A DNA stretch of 23,113 nt from Dipetalonema caudispina (lineage: Eukaryota > Nematoda > Chromadorea > Rhabditida > Onchocercidae): contig JABVXV010000596.1 in the NCBI GenBank assembly GCA_013365325.1, positions 1 through 23,113 on the forward strand, written 5' to 3'. The number at the start of each line of letters is the position of its first letter. Position 1 is the first letter of the stretch. The notes under the pieces are model-generated. The model worked only from the letters and a program-made list of their open reading frames with translations. It was not told the origin of the DNA and made no database searches. The translations under genes and the position numbers were made by a program. Below, in pieces: positions 14,501 through 23,113 of this stretch.

Positions 14501-15396
14501 CATGTGCTTAGTCACATGTTGTTTCATTTTTAATGGACCGTAGTATGCTTTCGAAAGTGTAAAAAGGCTTTTCTGTTGCAAAGGAAAACAAAATTGGTTG
14601 ATTAATAGATATTTATTGAGGGCAACAATTTTGGTTTTGGAAATTGGATGCTAACGAGAAGACGCTGATTTGTACAGATTGCTCAAGCACAGAGTCCTCG
14701 TCAAATGCAAACTCTCCTGGAAATATTAAAAGTGAAATTATGAATTTGCTATCGGTTTTACATAAAATTTTGTGTTAATTATTTGTGAATTATTAGCTTT
14801 CGAAATTAAGTGAAATATGTTTACAGTAGATATAACTGATATACAACGTGTCGTAGCTGGCGGTGAAGGTGATTTTCCAATGAGCAGTACAAAGGGGAAG
14901 AAAAATTCAAATGTACGCGGTATAACGCTAGAAGTTGGTGATAAGCCTGATCTTTATCATCTGGTGACTTTTGATGAGGAGACAATAAATGCCTGGTGTG
15001 ATGGTATCAACGCTCTGATTGGTAATTCGTTCACTCTATTTTTTTCCCATCCGAACTCTTACATCTTCTCGAATGTTGCTTTTTTTTCATATTCAAACCT
15101 TTGTTGACAATTACTAGTAACTGTTCCGGTAACAAATAATACTATTTTCTGTTACTTTAGGTACTGAAGCTTGAATTTCTAATCAGTCCATCGGGAAAAT
15201 CTTAATTGTAGGTATCGATAAACTGTCAATTCAAGCTCAACGTCAAGTGGATCGCTTTTTGAATATTGAACTGAAAATGCGATTGCTTGAACTGGATCAC
15301 ATTCCAAATTCAATCGAAATACCACCTCTACCAAAAAATTTTGATTGGATTCCAAAAAATATTGGTGACGCTAAGATTTCTATAACAAAAGTATAA
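8548..15396 (+). CDS. CED-12 / ELMO engulfment and migration adaptor, complete, 15 exons
   Basis: ELMO proteins bind DOCK180/CED-5 and with it activate Rac (CED-10) for apoptotic-cell engulfment and cell migration. Exons: 8548-8640, 9365-9469, 9676-9852, 10256-10437, 10751-10948, 11365-11521, 12049-12222, 12476-12652, 12923-13034, 13137-13267, 13679-13848, 14068-14186, 14621-14731, 14827-15021, 15212-15396. All phases match and give 761 residues (C. elegans about 730 and human ELMO1 727 by recall). Residues about 60-360 are the N-terminal Armadillo-like region (LLVRLRNPSVHSGDLRTALA; LMDHPGLMYW). The ELMO domain spans about 400-545 (QTPPGSLALE, FFKSDRPFLDLF, TWREM). The PH domain spans about 580-702 (QQFWFWKLD ... 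INAWCDGINALIG). After a helix comes a C-terminal PPLP (738-741, 15322-15333) for the CED-5 SH3 domain. The start was chosen as the first ATG after an acceptor at 8519. Intron 2 needs a GC donor; exons 7 and 13 need AAG and GAG acceptors. Confidence 0.96.
9470..9675 (+). other. GC-AG intron in ced-12, with alternative acceptor
   Basis: Exon 2 ends ...GATAAGCAG|GCAAGT, a GC donor with an otherwise ideal consensus. The GTTTTA at 9474 would put the next exon out of frame (immediate TGA). An in-phase GTAACT at 9452 is possible but would delete six residues from a region whose length otherwise fits ELMO better. A second acceptor, TTTGCAG ending at 9576, would lengthen exon 3 by 99 in-frame bases (33 codons, no stop). 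Confidence 0.65.
15322..15333 (+). other. PPLP SH3-binding motif codons at CED-12 C terminus
   Basis: IPPLPK near the C terminus corresponds to the proline-rich tail of ELMO proteins, which contacts the SH3 domain of DOCK180/CED-5. It is inside the last ced-12 exon and shows the tail is not truncated. Confidence 0.8.
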
Positions 15397-16394
15397 CATT
15401 TGGGCCGAAAATTTGTTTTGGAAAATCGGCGATATTTTGCATAAATGCCATTTATTTGACAGTTGCATTTCGAAATATGTTTTCATGCTAGAAACTTCTT
15501 TTGTAATTTGTACATTGTTCAAGTTTTGATAATTAATTTGTAATTTTAACTTGCATATCGGATGTTTATACTGCCAGTCTCCGTTAATTAAGTACTTTGA
15601 TGATCGTAATTTTATTTCATTTTTTACGGCAGAAAAATTAAAAATGAATCGATTACACAGTACAGACTTTATCCCTAAAAAAAAGTACTAATAACTGTTC
15701 AATGAATGTGAATAGTTTGAAATGCTCAATCTGATCTTAGAACTTCCTGTACTTCGGTTGCTATAAATTATTAAGATTGAAATCTACAAATCATAAATAA
15801 CGTAGTCCTTCAAGTATGAATTACTACATCAAAGATTGTTTAATTTTTTTGTTTGCATTATTAAGCTTCAAGCAATTTTGTAAATTTTTCGCTTGACAAT
15901 TCAATTCTTGTAATCAAAATGCTTTTGAAATAGGTTTGCAAATTTATTTATCATTCAATTTGAGGTTGGATTAACGGATTATTAAATGATTGATAGCGTT
16001 GTCATTCATGGTGTACATCTGTTTCCTTATACTTTGTTAATATGAATGAAGGATTTAGAACCGATAAATAAATTTGTCACTATAATACATCATATCTCTA
16101 GCTCTCAATTGTTAGTACATTTAATAATATTGTCTAGAATGAAATATTTAATTGATGAAACATCAGTAAAAATTGCTAGTCAAATTATTTTAATATTTTA
16201 TCAGTGCTTTATGATTGAATTCATATTAAATGATAGGAATGATTATTTATCATTCATTGCGCTGCTCCTCCTTATTAATTCTCATACTCTTTCAGATGAA
16301 ATGTTCGAATTACGAAATCTCGAAATTTTTTTTGAAATTCACAAAATGTTTGTTAAATAAACTGTGTAGTAATGATGGTATCACATTTTACCAT

Positions 16395-16594
16395 AGCAAC
16401 AGCAGTAGTAATAATAATAATAATAATAATAATAGTAATAATAATAATAATATTAATAATATTAATAATGATAATGGAATAGTAACAGTAATGATAATAA
16501 TATTAGTGGTAATGATAATGTTGATAATAACAATGAATAATAATAATAATAATAAATGGTAGTAGTAATGACAATAACAATAATAATAATAATA
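16395..16594. repeat. Imperfect AAT/GTA trinucleotide tract
   Basis: About 200 bases of AAT units interspersed with AGT, GTA, ACA and GAT, including a pure AAT block at about 16408-16432. It produces a poly-Asn frame on the plus strand and a poly-Leu frame on the minus strand, both artefacts. A compositionally similar tract in the opposite orientation lies at 22871-22950. Confidence 0.9.
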
Positions 16595-18094
16595 TAAGCT
16601 TAACAAGTTAAAAGCGAGACGAACAAGAAAACAAAAAAAAAAGAAAAAGCATAGCAAAGCGTTTTGAGATAAAAAGTATGTAAAGAATGAAACAAAAGAA
16701 GAGAACCAAAGAAGGAAAATGAATTGAAACAAAAACATTTTATAAAAATATTAAAAATAAAGGACAAACAAACAAGTATTATATTTCATGTAATTACGTA
16801 TGCTAATTAAGCATTAAAACTTGATTAGGTATTGTATTATCATCATTGCACTTTTTTCCTTTTTTTTTTTAGATATATACAGTATACCAATCAAAATTAG
16901 AAGGAAAAAAGGAATTTCACCGCGTATTAATGTATGAATATAAAAAAGAAGAAACAAAACATAATTGTGCGATTACAGTAGTACAAAACATCAATTCATG
17001 GTTACAGTAATCGGATGGTTAGAAGAGATAGTACCCACATATATACTGTAATGGTTCATATATTATTCTTTCATAGATAATAATTGGTCGAGGAGTGAAA
17101 ATATTTACTTTTTGAAACTTTTTTTTACTGTTATCTAAAGGTAAGAAAAAACTTGAAATTTCTATAGAACTCAATTTTTTAACCAATTATCCACAGAGTA
17201 AACACAATTAAATGTTAACTAGCTTAACATTTTGTACTTGTCAGTTTTATCTTTACAAGCAAACTGTTATAAATTCCGGGAAAATGATTCTCAGAATAAA
17301 TTTAGATATACTCCATTTTTCAGGATAATATTTGTCGAATTTTGTTATATATGCATATATAATTTGAAATAAAAACTCAAAAAAATCTATGTACATGACT
17401 ATAACAAATGGTTAATCATCCATTATAAATTAATATAAAAACACAAAATACGGGAAATTTACATAAAAGTTTTCGCTAAAAGATATAAGGTTCAGTTTTT
17501 CCCCAATACCTAAAAAAGTGAAAGTTTGATCAAAATCCTTTTCAGTTAAAAAAAAAGAATAAGGTAGCTTTTTAAAAGTAAACATAATAAAATATAGGTG
17601 AGAAAGATATTATTATTACCATTATTATTATGCTGATGATAGTTGGGTAATGATCAGTCTCATTTTTAATTGATCATTTGTTAAATTGTTGTTTGAAAAC
17701 GAATATTTTCTTTTTTCATATAATTTTATAAACATTTTAAAACATATCATATGAACAAAGCGAGATTTAAATTAGAAAATTTCAGTCAATTAATCCTAAA
17801 ATACTAAACCACAATCTGTCGTCTTTATTTTTCGTTCATTTTCTTTATTTTTTATTTCTATCCTTTTGTATTGCTTTTTTAAACTCTCAATTTACAAGCA
17901 TTACATTTACTTATAATCATAAAAAATATCGATGAACAATTTATTGCAAAAAGAAGAATTTCCGCGTATTATAGTAGCTAATTCGAATGTATCACAAATA
18001 GCACTTCTTATTATCTTCATGATTTATTGACAAAAAATGATTAATTTAAGGAAGTATAACAATGAATTTGTTAGTAAAATCTTTAATTATTACA

Positions 18095-18100
18095 TTTATT
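18095..18100 (-). terminator. Candidate Frizzled polyadenylation signal
   Basis: TTTATT on the plus strand reads AATAAA on the minus strand 22 bases after the Frizzled stop codon. More copies at 18023-18028 and 17940-17945 could serve instead; a signal so near the stop would give an unusually short 3' UTR. Confidence 0.35.
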
Positions 18101-18121
18101 GCAAGCTAAATTAACCTATAG

Positions 18122-21100
18122 TCAACAAAGTGGCCTCTGTTCCGGATACCTAGACAAGGAATAAGCATTACTTGCTGTTGCAGTATGTGATGGAATTGCC
18201 GGCTGGGGTATTTGTGGTGCAGCCGGTTGATAACCATGCTTATCCAAAAGTTGCAAACGATTTGCTTTAAAAATATTGAAAAGAATTTGAACAAAACATC
18301 CTGCTGAAGCCAATATTCCGAGTAATGGATCAGCCAAAAGTTTTATTGCTGTTACTGTATTCCATCCGGTTGCTGTAGGTGTCAGAAGATACTGTAGGGA
18401 ACTGAGCAACAAGAATGCAGCTGCCATCGGATATAAACTTCCTAGCAAACCGGCTGATGCAACGGAATGATCAGTAGCTGGAGCGGAACCTGAAAAATGA
18501 TGATAAAAATGGAAAATCATTAGGAAATTATGACAGTTAAACTTCTTATTTCTTATTTTCAATTTCAACGAATATATAACAAAAAAAAAATCTTACTCTT
18601 CCTTGATTAATATGAAACAAAAGAAATCAAGAAAATAAGGTTAAAGTGAGGGAAGTGAAAAATGATAATGGTACCAGAGAAAAATTTACCATCAATACTA
18701 ATTGAACTGAAAATGCATGAAATCATACCGATCAATGCTAAGCATCCAAAGAATAGTGGCACTAATGAACATAGCAGAAGTATCAATTCACGTAGTGAAA
18801 CGAATACCGCTTCTATAATTCGATTTCCGCCACCAACCAAACAAATACCCGATAATGGATCAGCACGAACACTTTGAGCCATTAGTGCCAAAATTACCGC
18901 ACCCAAGGGTATTCCCCATGCTAGCATATGAGTTCGAAGTAGCAACGAATCCTCAAATTCAATTTTCGCAATTTTTTTTTTTTTTTTCAAATTTCTATTT
19001 CAATTTACATAATATATAAGCTATTAAGGAGATAGAAAAAAAAAAAGGAGAAAAGTCCATAACATAACATATTTATGATATTTGGTAAAACGGAAGCTCT
19101 GCGGTAAAATTTTTATTTAACACATTCAAACATTTCGTGTATTTTTTTTTTTCTGAAATCCATAAATAATCATTCATTCAATTCATCTATTGCCTTTTCG
19201 CTTCTTTTCGTTTTTTTTTTTTTTTTTTTTTTTTTCATTTTAACTTAAAAGAATGTGCCGTTTCATATATGGAAGATCAAAAAAAAAAAAGAAAAAAAAA
19301 AAGAAAATGCTGCATAAAAACAAAAAGATATAAATTTTGATCGTTATTTAAATAAACAAAGTAAATAAATAAAAAAATAAAGGAAGTACATTAAATCAAT
19401 CAAATTTTCAATTCGTTGTGACATTTTTCTTTAAAAGAAGTAAAAGTAAAATGCCTTTATAAACTACAATTTTTTTTTTTTTTATTTTTTCTTTTTTGAA
19501 GTAAATATACGAGGAAAGAAAAAAGAAAAGCTTGCAATTTGTTGCTTTTTCAATCAATCAATTCCTTCGTCTTCTTTTTTTTTTCTTTTTTTTTTTTTTT
19601 GAAGCCACAAAATTAAAAATTGATAATTATTGGGAAAATTTGATTTGTTTGTACGAAATTAAAGTGGATAATTTCATTTTTGATACTATTTGGAAATTAT
19701 AATATCATATATCTTACTTATCATATGAAGGAAAGGATAAAAATTAGAAAAGTAATAAAATATACAATCTGATATATATCCCGTTGAGATGATTAAACGG
19801 AAATTTTGAGATTAAAAGAGAAATTCATTCGAAAAATCATTCGTTTAATCTATTTTGATATATGGATAAGTAACCTAATATCCGGTATTCAGAAAGTGTT
19901 TCATAATAATTATGCTTATAGAAAATAGTTACCGAATTTTGTTGATGCCTTTGGGTATACTTATTCCATGTGCAACACAATACAAACCACCATAATCGAC
20001 CGGTTGTTCCGAAATAGTACAGCAAAATGGCGACAATTGTACACGGAATGTGTTGAACTCCGGTAACAACAAAAATGAGTTTCGAATTATATTCGATACA
20101 GGAAATCTGAAATATTTGCATTATTTGCAACATGGTTATAGAAAAAACAATTTACATTAACGAAGCACTAATGATAACATTTCGGTTCAACCGGAGATAA
20201 TTCCATTCATTTCGGTTATTCAATCTATCATATCTCTTTCTCTCTCTCCTCAAATCAAATAATGATTTAGATTTGAAGCTATTTCTCAATCATTCTTTCT
20301 CTATTCTTACTTCTCGATTTTGATAAGTAAAATTTGATTTTTAAAATTTTAAAAGTATATACCTGGTCACGGTAAAGTAGCGAAAAGAGATATACAATAG
20401 CAGAAACGGAAAATGATACGGAGCAAAATAGGAGTGATAATTCCGGTAAACCAACCAAACAATGTTTCCGGGTGCAAAATGTTAGCAAGCAAACGGATGT
20501 CAAAGCAGTACAAAGTAATGACATGATGAATAAAGCTGTACTAGCTGCTTCACGATCATCCTACAATAAATTAATTAAAATTAGCAAATACTTAAAACGT
20601 ATTTGCTAAAATATTTTTACATCAACAATAAGCTTATTAATGAATGCAAAATTTACTAAATGTAACAAAATATTGAAAATTATATTTCAACCTTTGTGTA
20701 GCCATTATTTGAATGACATAATGGGACACAATGTCCAGTTCGATTCATATAAATCGTACTTGGCTGTTGTACACAACGATTTGATGTGATTACATTCTTG
20801 GCTATATCCGATTCCAAGTCCTCAGCTACTGGTGGACCATCCTCCTCAGAAGCTGGGCCTTTCATACACATCGCATCATGATTATTTTCTAAAAAAATTA
20901 TTTCAATTAATTATCTCAAACCATCCATTTTATATATTTTCATTTATGTATTATCATTTAGTTATTTTATTTTACATATTATGCTTGAAGATAATTGTTA
21001 TCCATTTTTCGAGTAGACATGATTAGATGATAATTTGTAAGTATAAATTAGTGAAGGGTTAAAGGTTATCTTCGAACATATGCATTTTGAAGAATTGTTA

Positions 21101-22215
21101 TTACAATAGATGACATGCATACATTGTGTTTTTCCTCTCGACAAAATTAAAATAAAATGATTGAAGTAAATGTAAAATGGTTACTAACCGAGGGGAAATT
21201 TCGAACAGTTCATCGAAACTGGCCATGGAAAACCAAATTCCTTCAACAATGGTTCACATTTCATTTGTACCCGTTCACAGAGAGGTCGACATGGTCCAAT
21301 TGCAATTGGTACCTGGAAATTAAGAGTGATACTTCGAAAAGGTCATCTTAAAAATGTATGCCTTATCCTATAAATATAAATCAGACCAGTTTAATCTTTG
21401 ACCGACTAAAATTGGAACATATATGATGAAAGCTTATTTATTCTTTAAAAACAAGTTTTAATCATTTTCTTTTTGTTTTTTTTTTTTTTTTTTTTTTTTT
21501 TTTGTCATCTTAATGCAATCTTCATTATCTGTATTTTGCCGCAAAAGTCAACAGAGCTATCATCATCCCATCAATCTTCAAAAATATGGTTTCTATCATC
21601 AAGGTCAAAAGGTCAGCGTCAAATGCTGCTTGCATCAATCAAAAACTGATTCTTTTAGTTTATTTAATCCGAAATAGTACATTTTGATTTATAACCAACA
21701 TTACTTGATTCTCAATTCTAAAGGGTTATAAATCTTCCTAATCAGAACGGAAATAACGAATTCTTAAGATGCTTAAACATGTAATATCCCGTTAGCATTA
21801 AAAGTGAATTAGCGAAAAGTCAAAGGTCATAGAGTGGAAGTAGTAGTTAACGTGTAAAAGGAGCAGTGCCATTTGAAATAATACAACTAGAATATTATCC
21901 ACAATTTGACCTTTAATATTAATTGATATTTGGGAGTAGTATGACTAAAATATTATTTACAATTTAATTTTTTTCAAGTAAATTAAGATATGATAAAATG
22001 CAAAATAAAATCATAGAGCAGAGGAAAAACATTAACAATTTGTAATCGGTAAAACTTTGATCACAAATTAAACCTTATCGGTACACATTGGGAAGTAGAT
22101 TGAACAGAGGAAAAATTTGAGCTGTGATGAACATCGAATCTTAATTAACGGATCAAATGTACTGAAACCATTTGCTGCATCATTTTCACTTTCATCACCA
22201 ACCAAATTTGGAAAT
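18122..22215 (-). CDS. Frizzled-family Wnt receptor (MIG-1-like), 5'-partial, 7 exons
   Basis: Seven-pass receptor that binds Wnt through an extracellular cysteine-rich domain (CRD). Exons in transcript order: 22215-22074, 21312-21189, 20888-20692, 20560-20363, 20106-19933, 18951-18690, 18489-18122 (TGA at 18124-18122). Phases all agree, giving 487 residues in the window. [57 protein letters not shown] and MCMKGP supply eight of the ten CRD cysteines; the first two and the signal peptide lie beyond the right edge. An NRT glycosylation site and CVPLC are in the linker. Membrane segments, counted from the first visible residue, are about 161-182, 195-217, 241-265, 287-305, 327-353, 380-401 and 413-436. 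[11 protein letters not shown] and AWGIP match Frizzled TM3/TM4. The usual KTxxxW after TM7 reads KANRLQ, the third intracellular loop is very short, and the tail has no PDZ ligand. I recall C. elegans MIG-1 as the most divergent Frizzled; that ortholog choice is uncertain. Confidence 0.93.
18952..18954 (-). other. GAG splice acceptor of Frizzled exon 6
   Basis: On the minus strand the exon coding for TM4-TM5 must start after GAATTTGAG, since no CAG or TAG lies between the upstream poly-A-like stretch and the conserved THMLAWGIP codons, and phase 0 is required. The acceptor also lacks a pyrimidine tract, because the sense strand here is A-rich. Confidence 0.55.
18952..19932 (-). other. Long Frizzled intron rich in homopolymers
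   Basis: Non-coding intron of 981 bases between the TM3 and TM4 exons. It holds A-runs on the sense strand, including the T25 on the plus strand at 19211-19235, and nothing else that I can recognise. Confidence 0.7.
21313..22073 (-). promoter_or_regulatory. Frizzled intron with clustered AGGTCA half-sites
   Basis: The 761-bp intron between two CRD exons carries five exact AGGTCA hexamers: 21340-21345, 21602-21607 and 21610-21615 (a direct repeat with 2-base spacing whose first half is extended to TCAAGGTCA), 21824-21829 (inside AGTCAAAGGTCA), and 21907-21912 in the other orientation. I noticed only two others in the rest of the window, near 1810 and 6663. Such half-sites bind nuclear hormone receptors; TCAAGGTCA is the FTZ-F1/ERR-type extended site. 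An intronic enhancer is plausible but not shown. Confidence 0.4.
21476..21503. repeat. T28 homopolymer in Frizzled intron
   Basis: Uninterrupted T run on the plus strand in the intron that carries the AGGTCA cluster. Confidence 0.9.
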
Positions 22216-22870
22216 CTATAAAAAATATTATATTAAAAAATTTTGTTCCAATTTTTACTTCACCCATTTGTTACTAACTTTCTAATCATTTATTTTAATT
22301 AATCAAACAAAGAAAAAATTTAAACTATTTGAATCAGTTATTTTAATTTATTTCTTTTATTTAATTTGTTCAGTTAATTTAATCGTACATTAATTTTGTT
22401 CGGATTACAATTATCTCCATATTATTCTTATCATTATTGTTTAATTGTTTACATTCATTTGTTCGAACAATAATTTTCAATAATTTTAAGCTACTATTAG
22501 CATTCTTGTAATTATTCGTTCTTTTCTTTTTACATCAATTAATCGTTTATCAATTATTTTCAACATTTATCAATTGGTCGTTTTTTTATTTGCTCAACAA
22601 ATTTAGTGATAAAAACAGATTAGATATTAACTTCTAATCAGTTAGTAATACTATTTCTCTTCCCTTCCAACAGATAATATTTCTAACAGATTTGGTCATT
22701 TGGGATTGTAGGAAGTGAGGTCGATCGACATGGTGGATGATCGATTGTGACAATCATTGGAAGCAAAATGGCCTTCGTCCATCTTATCTTTCTTCCTTTC
22801 TTTTCCTCACCGATATAATTTATCAAAAATCGAATAAATGTACAAGAAATATAATACAGCAATATTTCCC

Positions 22871-22950
22871 AATGTTATTGTTGTTGTTGATGTTATCGTT
22901 AATGTTACTGCTACTGTTATTTATTACTGCTAGTGTTAATGTTACTGTTT
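22871..22950. repeat. Degenerate GTT/ATT trinucleotide tract
   Basis: GTT, ATT, ACT and GCT units in 3-base periodicity, a decayed trinucleotide repeat lying beside the pure TTTA and TTA arrays. Confidence 0.75.
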
Positions 22951-22954
22951 ATTC

Positions 22955-23113
<159 letters not shown>

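Larger units (their letters stand above)
15397..18121. other. Intergenic region between convergent ced-12 and Frizzled
   Basis: A 2.7-kb AT-rich gap between two genes that point toward each other, so it holds both 3' UTRs. The first AATAAA on the plus strand that I saw is at 16067-16072, 670 bases after the ced-12 stop; variant signals closer in are possible. A trinucleotide tract covers 16395-16594. A 104-codon open frame at 16046-16360 resembles nothing I know. No RNA gene was recognised. Confidence 0.7.

Noticed and set aside
16230..16738. Poly-Asn frame (plus) and poly-Leu frame (minus)
   Set aside because: They are translations of the imperfect AAT tract, with no independent coding signal.
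22696..22782. Minus-strand block with a Cys and a YNPK-stop-PNLL reading reminiscent of the Frizzled CRD start
   Set aside because: It contains an in-frame TGA and no usable donor in the phase needed at 22215; the true PNL motif is already in the exon at 22215-22074.

Overview
The window is nuclear DNA of a nematode, most likely a spirurid or filarial species. It is strongly AT-rich, with long T/A homopolymers and (TA)n arrays. The genes are split into 70-260 bp exons by introns of about 100 to 1,100 bp, most with GTAAG/GTTAGT-like donors and TTTCAG-like acceptors. There is no sign of bacterial, viral or transposase coding sequence. Three conserved genes were rebuilt by hand from splice sites, intron phase and recalled family sequences. 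Almost all other long open frames are low-complexity or intronic shadows.

Region 1-7200, plus strand: the 3' nine exons (3523-6901, 409 residues) of a sestrin, the stress- and leucine-linked regulator of GATOR2/TORC1. Its first exon or exons are not certain; a phase-compatible candidate lies at 753-910. Region 7200-8547 is intergenic and holds a TACGTA-rich island. Region 8548-15396, plus strand: a complete 15-exon, 761-residue CED-12/ELMO gene, the engulfment and cell-migration adaptor that acts with CED-5/DOCK and CED-2/CrkII upstream of CED-10/Rac. Region 15397-18121 is the gap between the 3' ends of two convergent genes and holds an imperfect trinucleotide tract. Region 18122-22215, minus strand: seven exons (487 residues) of a Frizzled-family Wnt receptor, running from the middle of the cysteine-rich domain to the C terminus. 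Its signal peptide and the first two CRD cysteines lie beyond the right edge, which ends in long TTTA and TTA microsatellites.

The genes do not form one pathway, although sestrin (TORC1), CED-12 (Rac) and Frizzled (Wnt) all feed cell signalling and the last two both guide cell migration and engulfment in Caenorhabditis elegans. I found no novel multi-gene system. The points most worth checking are: (1) a sestrin whose redox tyrosine is phenylalanine and whose leucine-pocket tryptophan is methionine, while the GATOR2-contact Asp pair is kept; (2) a Frizzled without a KTxxxW Dishevelled motif and with a shrunken third intracellular loop; (3) a cluster of five AGGTCA nuclear-receptor half-sites in one Frizzled intron; (4) a 100-bp MITE-like element with perfect terminal inverted repeats flanked by TA; and (5) several non-standard splice sites (one GC donor, one AAG and two GAG acceptors) demanded by conserved reading frames.
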